A stretch of 64,000 nucleotides of DNA from Zygnema cylindricum (lineage: Eukaryota; Streptophyta; Zygnematophyceae; Zygnematales; Zygnemataceae), in the NCBI GenBank assembly GCA_037447655.1, contig JBBHKE010000824.1, positions 1 through 64,000 of the forward strand. Reading direction: 5' to 3'. Both the position numbers and the translations under genes were made by a program. Below, in pieces: positions 31,531-42,188 of this stretch (its first letter is position 1; the number at the start of each line of letters is the position of its first letter). Under the pieces are notes generated by a model. The model was not told the origin of the DNA and did no database searches. It saw only the letters and a program-made list of their open reading frames with translations.

Positions 31531-32660
31531 AGCCATGGATTCACCCTAGGAAGCACCACAGACTACCCTAAAAACAGCGTACTTTGGATACACACAGAAT
31601 TCAACAGAATTAACAAAACAAGCTGAAACTACATTTACAGATATTATATAGGATATAAAATGACCTCACAAAGTTTCAGACAAAAATAATAAACAGATTG
31701 ATCACATCATCTAGTCAAAGTTGCAGAAAAACAGTCTGCCAGAACTTTGATCAGACAGGCTAACTTCACAATGAAGTAAAACACAGACCAGGCACACAAT
31801 AGACCTGAAAATCTGTGAAAATATTAAAAATATAAATAGGAACAAACATGCAGAATTTCAGATAATTCCGCTATCAGATCTGAGAGTAATCCTCATATAA
31901 AATTACCAAAAATAACCATAAACAGTTTTTGGTCCAAAAAGTTCCTATATCCTGAAATGACTAAGTTCTACAATATATACACTCAGTCTTACTACTAAAT
32001 GTACGGAGGCATACCAGCCGTACGTAATTTCCCATCTACTTAAATTAATGTGAGTATACCTGAATAATTCAAGGTATGTCAGAAAATGTAATTCTACACT
32101 AATAATTAATGCACAAAAAGACAAAACAATGTTAAACCAAATATTTGCACCGACGCTTCCATAAAATCCGCGTACTGAGTATCAACTTGATTATTTACTT
32201 GTGGACGAAACCACGTAGTGAATCGACATCACATACGTACGGTTCACTTGATACCACGTCATCAATATTGCGATCCCTTGAAAATATCGGCGGACGCCGT
32301 CCGCCCTCCAAATGTACCATGACCCACTTGCCGAAATTAGACCGTACCTTCAAAATCTTTTCCGTACTGAACATGCGTCCTTTTTGAATCCATGCCACTT
32401 GTCCCATTATGTTCGGTACGTGCGACGTACCATTTCAACCTCGTCCATTATTTAACGTCGGATCGCTTCGCTATCCACCGTCCATTTCCTCTTTACGCAA
32501 ACCATACGATCCAATATAATTCATACGTTTTCTCCCCCAATCCGCAAATACATTCGAACCTCCACATTAAACTTAGTGGGTACACATGCATTACAAATCA
32601 CATTGAGTACGCACACAACCTTAAGCACGAATAAAATGTCATGCATGCACAAAACTAACA
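31531..32660 (-). repeat. Probable LTR region downstream of the 32.7-36.4 kb copia pol
   Basis: The right end TGTTAGTTTTGTGC (minus strand, from 32660) follows the RNase H end as an LTR should. The middle (32030-32140) resembles the LTRs at 41437-42188 (TAAGGTATGTCA..., ACACTAATAATTAATG). The left edge is not resolved, so the size is approximate. Confidence 0.5.
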
Positions 32661-35600
32661 TTTCAAAACAACACAGAGTAGTAATTTTTCTTTTCCAATA
32701 GCCTTAGTTAGCATGTCTGTTGCGTTCTTCTTGTCTGGCATGTACTCTAATGCCACGCCCCCAACAATTGTAGTGTCCCGAATGAAATGGTACCGCATGT
32801 CAATGTGCTTAGCCTTAGGGTGGTTGATACGATTTTTGATTAGGGCGATGCAACTCTGGCTATCTGTGTAGATGGTGGTCTTAATTTTCTACACAAACCC
32901 TAGCTCGTTGAAGAATCCCCGGAGCCATAGCACCTCCTTTACAGTGGCGGCGACCGCCATGTATTCGGCCTCCATGGTTGAGAGTGCCAACGATTTTTAG
33001 ATTTTGCTGCTCGAACTCACGCTTCCGTTTCCAATGTTCACCAGGTAACCTGTGGTTGATTTTCTGCTTGAAACATCTCCTCTGCAGTCAGAGTCTGTAA
33101 ATGCATGAATTTTGATGTTTTTTTGAGCTCCCCCAAGAGTTAGAGTGTAGTCAATTGTCTCCTTGATGTATGTGAGCACTCTTTTTGCTGCTAACCAATG
33201 TTTTTTCCTTGGCTTGTTTAGGAATCGACTGAGGATTCCAATGTCGGTGGTGATATCCGGACGGGTGCAATTCATCGCATAGATGAGTGCTCCCACTGCT
33301 TCACGGTATGGAGCCTCAACTGGCTCATCTTGAATTTCGATGTCCTTAATGAACTTCTCCTCTTGCTCTACAGGTGAGGAGATGCCATTTGCATCCTGGA
33401 GTCGAAATCTGGTGAGAAGCTCCCCTATGTACTTTCTTTGGCTAAGATGGATAGTCCTATTTTTCCTATCTCTGATTACTTCTATGCCAAATACATGATA
33501 AAGTTCTTTTAAGTCCTTCATCTCAAAGGCTTGTGATAACATTTGCTTTACTTTTGCTATCTCCTCTTTTGTCTTTCCTCTTATCATCAGTTTGTCTACA
33601 TAGATTGATATGATTATCTTGCTCTCTGGATGATAATAAATTGAGTGATCTGACTGAATCTTTACAAATCCCTCTCCTTGCAGATATTCATCTATCTTTA
33701 TGCTCCATAATCTGGGAGACTGTTTAAGGCCGTAAAGAGCCTTTAAGAGTTTGCAAATCTTATTGAAGTTCATAAGGTCCTCATACCCCTCTGGTTGGGT
33801 CATGTACAATTCCTCTTCGAGCTCTCCATGGAGAAACGTTGTTTTGACGTCCATCTGCTATACTTCAAGGTCGAGGATGGCTACGAGGGCAAGGAGCGCT
33901 CAAACTGAGGTAAATTTCACCACCGGTGCGAATGTCTCTTTGTAGTCTATTCCCTCCTTCTGTGTAAACCCCTTTGCGACCAACCTTGCTTTATAGCGTT
34001 CGATTGTGCCATCTGCGTTCCACTTAATCTTGAAGGTCCACTTACTTCCAATTGGTTTTCTCCCTTCATGCAGATCCTCCAATGTCCATGTGCCGTTCTT
34101 GAGAATGGAAGCTATCTCCTCATAGGTTGCGGCTTTCTATTTGTCGGAGTCTTCACCTGCAAGGGTACTTTTGAGAGAGGACGGTTCCTCAACCTGTGCC
34201 ATCCCAACAAACTTTTTCCTTGGAGCCTTTGACGTCTCCAACCACTCACCAAACTTGTTAGGTGGGTTTATGACTCGGCTCGCTCTGTCTGCTGGTTTTG
34301 TTGCTGATTTTGCTGAGTCCTTTTCCTTTTTCCTTTGCACCACTGCTTTTGTTGCTTTCTTGGTCTCGCGCCTTCCTTTTGGTGCGATGATTTCCTCGGC
34401 AAATTTGGTGATCTCTGATTCTAACTCCTCTAAGTCTGTTGTCAACCTTGTGTGTGCTTTTGCTTGTTCAAGAGTTTTTGGATCTGGGGGAGAGTCATAT
34501 GTATCCTCCTTTGAATCAACATCACGTGGTGGGGGGTGCGATGGGTTGGGAGACATGGGTTTCACCTGCTCTTCAAATGTAAATGTCTCACCTCCTTGTT
34601 CACTCCCACTGTTGTTGAACTGTGGTTTCTCTCCAAACTTAACATCTCTACTGATGATGATCGTCTGATTGTCTTTGTGCTGTTGTTTAGCACTCTGTAT
34701 GCTCTGCAAGCTGTGCTCGTCATACCCCAAGAATGTCCCCTCTATCGCCTTTGTTGCCAATTTCCCCCCTTTGTTGTTATGGTTAAAAACGTAGGCCCTG
34801 CTCCCGAACACTTTCAAGTGGGATAGGTTCGGTCTCAACCCATTCCACTTCGCGAACGGTGTGGAGTTGTCTAATGCTTTGGTGGGACATCTGTTGCGTA
34901 GGTACACGGCAGTGCTCATGGCTTCCCCCCAATACTGCGGCTTCGTATTGTGGACCACCATCATGCTTCTCGTCATTTCAAGGAGAGTACGGTTCATCCT
35001 CTCTGCAACACCGTTCTGTTCAGGTGTCGCTGGTGTCGTTAAGTGGTGTTTGATTCCCTTGGCTTTGAGGAAATCCTTAAATTCATTTGAAAGGTACTCT
35101 CCACCCCTATCACTTCGCAAGCAAGTGATTGATATGCCATGTTTCTTCTCGACTGCTGCCTTGTATGTCTTAAACTGAGTGAAGACTTCGCTTTTGTGAG
35201 TCAGCAAGAAAATGTGTGTCATCCTGGTAAAGTCATCAATGAATGTAACCATGTACTTTTTTCCACTGCAGGATGGGACTTTCGAGGGTCCCTAAACATC
35301 GGAGTGCACGACCTCGAGTGGTCGGCTAGCTCTTTGTGCACCTGCTTGTGGAAAAGGCAATCGATGAGCCTTTCCCATTTCGCAACCGTGACATGGATCA
35401 GTTGTGTCCTTCACGGACGTGAGTCTGATCCCATGTGCCATGTTGCATTTGGCCAGTTTCTTCACCCCCTCTGTATGCAAGTGACCGAGTCTGCAATGGC
35501 ACAAAAATTGGTTTGAAAGGTTTGGTGTTTTAGTATCACTGACCACTTTTTCATTGGCATTGGTTTTTGTGTCCATGGAATCAGCAGGTGATGAGTCTGA

Positions 35601-36435
35601 AGGGTGGAGCGTGTATCTTGCGGCGAGTGCGAAGGACTTCATCCTTGGTTTGCACTTGAGACGGTAAGTGCGATCTGCCATCCGTTCTCCTTCTGCAATT
35701 GTTAGTCCCTCTCTCATCAGCCTGATTGTTCCTCCTTTTTGCCATACTGGTATGATACCGCTATCCTCGGCTTGAGGGATAGAGTAAAGGTTCCTCTTGA
35801 AATATAGAACATACAAAACATTCTTGATTGTGCGAAATGTCAGTTTTTTATCCACTAACGCCTCTATCTCAATGTCTCCTATTCCTGTTGCGAGGGTGGA
35901 GTGATTATCGCCATGAAAATTCGAGATGGGGTTATTTGCTTGAAGTTTATGAACCATTCGCGCCTATAACACATGTGTTCTCAAGCGCCTGTGTCGATCA
36001 TCCAGTCGTTGGAGCTGATTGGGAGAGATGATGCCATCATCACCTGTGAGTTCACTATCTCCTTCCCTTTCCCCTTCCCCCTTTTCAGTGTGGACTCGTC
36101 CACCTTTCCATTTTGTTTGTCTTGAGCGTATTTCTTGCAAACTCAGATGAGGTGACCTACTTTGTCACAGTAAAAGCACTTTCTATCATCTTTCTTGTCG
36201 CGGTTCTGACTGCCCCTTCCGTCTTTGTCTCTGTTGTTGTTTTTGCTCCCAAATGCGAATGAGGAGCTTTCAGAGTTCATGTCACTATTTGTCATGACTT
36301 TGGTGTTGAATTCATCTTTGAGGAGTGCCTCGACAACTTCGTTCCACTTCCATGTGGATACTTCTTTCTGATCAAACCAAGTGAGTATTGGTTTATACTG
36401 TATTGGGAGAGAAAGCATGAGAAGGGTGATTTTGG
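32661..36435 (-). pseudogene. Ty1/copia gag-pol of a second lineage, nearly full
   Basis: Minus-strand order: gag C-terminus and zinc knuckle (CFYCDKVGHLI then a stop where the last spacer residue falls), protease (WMIDTGA, then stop), pre-integrase (CHCRLGHLHTEGVKKL), and integrase (HSDV-stop-GP, DDFTRMTHIF, RSDRGGEY, EQNGVAERMNRTL, so D, D and E are present). Then a long Lys/Asp-rich linker, RT (TFLHGELEEELYMTQPEGYED) with YVDK in place of YVDD, and RNase H. The 371-codon integrase frame (34137-35252) is intact. In-frame stops sit at about 35287, 34137, 33900, 33860, 32997 and 32890. The gag N-terminus is missing: at about 36435 the frame passes into a fragment of another copia family. Confidence 0.85.
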
Positions 36436-36850
36436 TGTCTGTTTTCTTTAGACTATCATAATTCATATGTCCTAGTCTTTTATGCCACAACTCATTATCA
36501 GATTGTACACTAGGGTAGAGAACATCATTTTCTTTATATTCAACCATGTCCACCCGGTACATTTATCTAGCTGCTACTTTTCCTTTCTTGCAAACAACCA
36601 GTCTACCTCCGTTCAGAATGACTTCAAAGCCTTTGCTTTCCACTAAAGATAAAAAACCACTAAAGATAAAAAAAAAAGATTCTTTTTGAAGTCTGGAACA
36701 TACAAAACATTGTGAAGATTTCTTTCTTACGACTTTCCCCCCACATCTACCATTAAATATACATCACCCTGAGCTGAGGTTTGAACACGCATGCCATAAA
36801 CGTAGTAGATACTCTTTGGAGGTGTTTGCTGCTTGTTCCAGAACATGTGA
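36436..36850 (-). pseudogene. Copia protease/pre-integrase fragment fused upstream
   Basis: Reads KSIYYVYG-type protease end, frame-shifted FSLSLVESKGFEV remnants, a stop before MYRVDMVEY, then LWHKRLGHMNYDSLKK. It then switches at about 36435 to TDTKITLLMLSLP, which is gag of the second lineage. So the 140-codon frame 36143-36562 is a chimera of two elements. Confidence 0.72.
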
Positions 36851-37260
36851 GCCTCTCCCTCTCCCTTTCTATCATCCTTTACTTCTCCTTTTTTCTCTCC
36901 CTCATCCTCCCTCCTGCTTCTCCCTCTCCCTTTCCCTCCCCCTTCCCCCTCCCTCTTTCACTTCTACTACCTCTCCCTCTCCCTGTCCTTCTCCCTCTCC
37001 CAAAATCTCTATATTTACCATAAAGTCTATTTTCTCCATAATTGTTCATTTTCACCAAAATCTCTTTTACCAAAATGTCTATTTTCACCATATTTTCTAT
37101 TTTCATGAAAATGTTTTTTTACCAAAATCTCTATTTTTACCAACATGTCTATTTTGACCAAAATCTCTTTTTTCATCATTTTTTATTTGTTTTTACCAAA
37201 ATCACTATTTTCTCCAAATTATCTATTTTCACCTCAATCAATATTTTCCAATGGGTCTAG
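36850..37260 (+). repeat. CTCCCT microsatellite and TTTTCACCAAAATCTC minisatellite
   Basis: 36850-37010 is a CTCCCT/CCCTTC-rich run. 37040-37250 repeats an about 18-bp unit like TATTTTCACCAAAATCTC. The open frames on both strands follow from the repeats. Confidence 0.85.
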
Positions 37261-37319
37261 CGAATGTCTGGATAGGAAAAAAAAAATCAACAGATTTTTA
37301 CATCGGAAAACCTTCCCTC

Positions 37320-37780
37320 CCTCCCTAAATTTGGTTCGGGATACAGGTTCGGAAGACAAGTGGAGGAGGGTAAGTTGAAGGACGATTTTTTAGAAGGACA
37401 GTTTTGGGAGACAATTTCTCCCGACGAATTCTCGGACGTCTTCCCCAGGCCGGTTCGAGGGACAGGTTTGCGAGGTAAGTTCAGGAAATAGGTTCTGGAG
37501 ATGGGAGACAGGTTGGGGACAGGGTCGGAAACAGGTTCTGGGGGCAAATTTAGGGACTGAAATTGGAGACAGGTTTGGGAAATAGGATCGAGAAATAGGT
37601 TCGGGAGATAGGTTTGGGGGATGAAATTTAGGGGACAGGTTTAAAGGACTTTTTGGGGAGACAGGTTTGGAAACCGGTTCGGAAAACAGGTTTGGAAATA
37701 AGTTTGAAGAAGTGGTCTTAGGTTAGGGTTTAGAGACCAGGGTTGAGGGGGAAGGGGACAGGTTTGGGGGACATGGATAC
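37320..37780 (+). repeat. G-rich tandem repeat (GGAGACAGGTTTGGG type)
   Basis: Degenerate repeats of 12-18 bp with the core GACAGGTTYGGG. No gene. Confidence 0.8.
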
Positions 37781-38990
37781 AGAAGTTATGAATCCTAAAA
37801 AGTCAAAAGAGAGATATAGGGTAAGAAAATGTTAAACTGACAAAATAAAGACAGGAAAATAGTAAAAAATAAAAAATGGAAAATATTACACCCAAAAAAA
37901 GAAAATAGAACAAAAAACTCTTACACCAAAAAAAATAAAAACACACACATAAGAGTTGTTCAACTCATGAATATAAATAAAGCAACAAAGTACATATTGA
38001 AGCTCAAAAAACTACACTAAATCAGGGAAGGTACCATAAAAACACCATAAATTTAAAGTATACATCTAATACCAAAGTAATAATTATTAAAAAAAAAAGA
38101 CAGAAGAGGTAAAAAATATCAAGGAACATTAAAGACATATTTAAGTCAAAATCGACCCCATAAAACCCTAAAAAACCTTAAACAAACCCTAAAAAACACC
38201 TTAAAAAATCCTAAAAATACCTTAAACAAACCCTAAAAAACCCTAATATAATACTGAAAAATCACTAAAAAGGCCCTAAAAGCCGATAGGGTTGATGTAA
38301 CTCTTTCATTATATACAAAAATTCTCGCATATGTACAAAATTAACCAAAAAAAAAAAAAGACGAGCCAAAAACGCGGAATAATTTCGAGAGAAAACGACA
38401 AAGAATGTGCAACAGAATTTGAACGTACAATGAAACGCACTAAAAGACAAAATTGAGTCACTGGCGAAAAGAAATGTAGCCAGTGAAGACAAAAATATAG
38501 GTATTGAAGATAACTGTTGGCACTAAAAGACAAGAATGAAGGTACTACAGACAAAGATAAGATATAGGAGTAATGTCACGAAGATCCCCCGATGTTTATA
38601 TACGCCTTGAAAAAAATTGACCTTTTTAACAAAAAAAAAAGAGAAGTCACTGTTCTCAAACAAGCTACGATTTTTCGTCTCTTCAGAGGACGGGTCGAGT
38701 CCGATTTTGAAGCCTGAAATTTAAAAATACGCAAAAAAAAAAAAAAAAATGTTAGCCTTCATGAATGCTTGAAATTGCATAAATCACATTCAGAAAAGGA
38801 AAAGAAAAAGGAAAAAGAAAATCTATATTAAATTTGAACTTTTGTCGACTTGCTGCATCTTTCTTTTTTCCCTTTCTTTTTTTTCTTTTCTGTTTCCCAT
38901 GTATAACCGAGACGACTTTTTAAATGGAAAAAAAAAACAATAATTTTTTTTTTATTAAAACAAAAAGAGCGAAAAAAAAAATAGTTTCAA
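37781..38990. other. A-rich low-complexity DNA with telomere-like repeats
   Basis: Long A-rich stretches, poly-A runs (near 38349 and 38733) and, at 38155-38255, repeated AACCCTAAAAAA and CCTTAAACAAACC units. These resemble degenerate plant telomere repeats (CCCTAAA). No supported gene; frames at 38265-38554 are composition artefacts. Confidence 0.6.
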
Positions 38991-38996
38991 TTTCAA

Positions 38997-39600
38997 TTAC
39001 CTCGTCAGTTTTGGAATAAGACGGATCAGAATCAGATCCTCTGTCAGAGATTTTGTCCTTGTCAGAGTTTTCGTCCTCTCATCAGACGAATAATTTGGTA
39101 TCCAACTGTTAAACGAATTAATCGGTACCCAACTGTCCGTTGTTTCCGACGGAATCTCCTTACTTTCTGCCCGAATTTCAGCATTTTTTGCCCGGACTTT
39201 GATAATTTCTGCCCGAATTTTGTTATTGTTTGCCCGAATTTCTTTACTTTCTGCCAAAATTCGAGCATTTACGGCCGAGGTTTTGTCACTTTCTGTCCGA
39301 ATTTCGTTAATTTCTGACAGAATTTTCGGCTTTTCTGCCCGAATTTCAGCACTTTTTGTGAGAACTTTGATATTTTCTGACCAAATTTTGTTATTCTCTG
39401 TCCGAATTTCGTTATTTTCTGACTAAATTCCCGTTTTTTCTGCTCGAATTTCGTTACTTTCCGATTGAATGTCACATATTTCTTGAATTTCTTTCTCAAT
39501 TTCAGCTTTTTTTTCTTCTTGGGGGTTTTTTTCAATTTCTTTCCGAATTAAATTTTTTGATCCACCCCTACGATTTTCCTGCATTAAAAAACAAAAACAA
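38997..39600 (-). repeat. 21-bp minisatellite encoding heptad repeats
   Basis: About 13 copies of a 21-bp unit (TTTCTGCCCGAATTTCGTTAT type) at 39110-39460. On the minus strand one frame reads as heptads such as ESNEIRAE, SENNEIR, AESKEIRA, flanked by a Glu/Lys-rich stretch (KEIEKNPQEEKKAEIEKE) at 39480-39560. It is open apart from one TAG at about 39424 down to the TAA near 38999. Because the unit is a multiple of three, other frames are open too (for example KFGQKIT). It may be an exon for a coiled coil or only a satellite; the gap at 39602 hides the upstream side. Confidence 0.6.
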
Positions 39601-39601
39601 A

Positions 39602-39611
39602 NNNNNNNNNN
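39602..39611. other. Assembly gap (10 N)
   Basis: Exactly ten N between the minisatellite and a copia leader region. Confidence 0.98.
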
Positions 39612-40222
39612 TAGATTTTTTGTAGATTTTATAGATCTTTTGTAGATTTTGCATACATGTACCAAGTGGTCTGTGACATGATTGTTTTTAGATTCACAAA
39701 CCTGGTCTTAACAGGTGATTGTTATAGGGATTTTTAGGGTATAGATATTGTTAGTGGACAATTCTGGTCCAAACACTTAGATTTTTGTTAGTACAGTGTC
39801 TGGTGAACCATGTACATACGTTTTAGATGTTTTCTAGATATTTTAGATGTTTTTTAGATCTTTTGAGTATTTAGTTCAATTAGGATTGATCATTTCAATA
39901 CAGAATGTACATTCTACACAAGAGTTAAGGAAATGAGAGCACTGAGTGCAATTTAAGGTGTTTTATGCTCTATTGTCTCTAATTTGCTTGTAGTACATGT
40001 TTGTTTGGTTGAAAGACCTCTTTCTTTGGGAGTAACATATCTTACAATATAGATCTAGTGTTTTAGGCATTTCTCTTTGGGTTTGCTTCCTTTAACATGT
40101 CCGATAATGGGTCAGCTCCTGTTGCAAGTGCTCCTATTAGCCCTAGTGCTCCACCTGCTGGTGCAAGTGTGACTCCTAGTGGGAGTGGATCGCAGCCGAG
40201 TCTTAATGCCCATGACCTTCAA
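39612..40222 (+). pseudogene. Copia LTR end and gag N-terminus (plus strand), cut
   Basis: LTR-like sequence (about 39612-40090) precedes ATG 40097, which opens MSDNGSAPVASAPISPSAPP and then GSGSQPSLNAHDLQ. At about 40222 this changes without a gap into antisense integrase of the 32.7-36.4 kb lineage. The Ser/Pro/Ala start is typical of copia gag; assigning it to the same lineage as the following fragment is inference. Confidence 0.55.
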
Positions 40223-41305
40223 CACATCATGCTTCTCGTCATCTCGAGAAGCGTACGATTTATCCTCTCTATGACGCTGTTTTGCTCGCGTGTCGCAAGT
40301 GCTGTTAAGCGGTGTTTGATTCCCTCAACAGTGAGGAAATCCTTAAATTCATTCAAATGGTACTCTCCACCCCTGTCACTTTGCAAGCAAGAGATTGATG
40401 TGCCATGTTTCTTCTCGACTGCTGCCTTGTATGCCTTAAACTGATGTGAAGACTTTGCTTTTGTGAGTCACCAAAAAAATGTGTTTTATCCTGGTGATGT
40501 CATCAATAAATGTAACCATGTACTTTTTTCCACTGCAAGATGGGAGTTTTGCGGGTCCCCAAACATCGGAGTGCACGACCTTGAGTGGTTTGCTAACTCT
40601 CTGTGCACCTGCTTGTGAAAAAGGCACTAAATGGGCCTTTCCCATCTCGCAACCGTGACATGGATTAGGTGTGTCCTTCACGAACGTGAGTTTGATCCCA
40701 TGAGCCATGTTTTCTTTGACCATTTTCTTCATCCCCTCTGTGTGTAAGTGACCGAGTCTGCAATGCTACAAAAATTGGTTTGATAGATTGAGAACCTTAG
40801 TTTTAATGACCACCTTTTCGTTTGTGCTGACTTTCGTGTCCTTTAAATCTGCTGAAGGTGATAAGTCTGTTGTGTGAAGTATCGATCTCGTGGCGAGGGC
40901 AAAGGACTTCATCTTGGGGTTGCACTTGCGACGGTAAGTGTGATCTCCTATCCGTTCTTCTTCGACAATTGTTAGTCCCTCTCTTATTAGCTTGATCTTT
41001 CCTCTTTTTTGCCATATTGGTATGATACCGCTATCCGCGGCTTTAGGGACAGAGTAGAGGTTCCTCTTAAAATCTAGAACATACAAAACATTCTTGATTG
41101 TATGAAATGTCAATTATCTATCCACTAACGCCTCTATCTCAATGTCTTCTGTTTCTGTTGCGAGGGTGGAGTGATTATCTCCCATGAAAATTCGAGATGG
41201 AGTTTTTTGTTTCAAGTTGGTTAACCACTTGCGTCTGTAGCACTTATGTTTGGATTAGCGTGTGTCGATCATCCAATCGTTGGAGCTGTCTCCGAGGGAC
41301 GATGC
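40223..41305 (-). pseudogene. Copia protease to integrase fragment, second lineage
   Basis: Minus strand: WMIDTR (protease, Gly lost), LTFHTIKNVLYVLDFKRNLYS, the pre-integrase LGHLHTEGMKKMVKENMAHG, CHGCEMGKAH, HSDVWGPAKLPSCSGKKY and TFIDDITRIKHIF, then frameshifts. Closely follows 34970-36000 at the protein level. It is cut at 40222 by an inverted junction, and at about 41305 by a gag leader of another family. Confidence 0.82.
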
Positions 41306-41436
41306 ATTCATGTCAAGCGTGCTTGGGCTCCAGAAGGTTGTTGTTCTAAGACAATAGCCGGGACCGAAGACGATCAGGATGCCGGTGTAGTCATCTCGGA
41401 ACCAAACCAAGCAAGAAACTTTCACAAAAACCGGTC
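41306..41436 (-). pseudogene. Copia gag leader, truncated
   Basis: ATG at 41394 (minus) opens MTTPAS, a stop, then SSSVPAIVLEQQPSGAQA, matching the Ser-rich gag start of this family. Within about 90 bases it fuses to the protease region of the neighbouring fragment. Confidence 0.65.
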
Positions 41437-42188
41437 TGAAATTACAGCAACCTCAACAGTTGATAAAACACAAACCAGAGACACAATAACTTTGCAAATT
41501 TTCCACAATATAGATAATATCAAGATAAAAATACATGCAAAATAAGAAGTAATTTTGCTAACATATCTATAAGTTATTCACAAATAAAAATGCCAAAAAT
41601 ACGTTGTACAGTTTTTGACTACAAAGTGTTAATGCCTAAAAAAATTGTATAAGTCCTAGACATATACTTTAAGCCTATGCTGCTGAGCGTACGGAGGCAT
41701 ACCAGCTATAGAATAACTACCTACGATGAGTACAATAGAACGGAATAAGGTATGTCATACAAAAAGAATCCTTCACTAATGAGCTAACCACACAAAGACA
41801 AAAATCTGCTTAACCAGATAATTACAAAGGAGTAGGATTCTCTATGCCACGTCATTTGTCGTGTATGTGTGTCACACGGACCAGCATTAGTCGGCGATCT
41901 TTGTCCGCCGTGCACATATCAAATTCGGCACCGTAGACAAATCTCCATGTGCCATTTCGTCTTCAATTGTATCTATGCACCAACAACTAGATATTATGGA
42001 GTGTCTTCTTTCTTTTAGTGACTTGTGTCTCTGGAGTGTATACAAAGGTGTACTCTTTACCGATTATAGTGTATCATGAATTCTGATGTGTAATGAACCG
42101 AACTTACTACCAAAAATATGCTAAGTCGTGAAACCCTCTCTCCGTGACACTGGAGGCATAGAGAGGACAAAAGCTTTTTAAAACAACA
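41437..42188 (-). repeat. Copia LTR, about 752 bp
   Basis: Plus-strand ends TGAAATTACAGC (41437) and AAACAACA (42188). It follows the RNase H end and polypurine tract on the minus strand. Its right half is repeated at 47680-47937 and its left half at 46181-46640. Confidence 0.8.

Noticed and set aside
34141-35516. Plus-strand frames of 100-175 residues
   Set aside because: Antisense of the well-preserved integrase frame.
36781-37260. Pro/Ser/Leu- and Phe/Tyr-rich open frames
   Set aside because: They come from CTCCCT and TTTTCACCAAAATC repeats and are open on both strands.
39199-39426. Hydrophobic plus-strand frame as a membrane protein
   Set aside because: It is the reverse frame of the 21-bp minisatellite, open only because of the repeat length.
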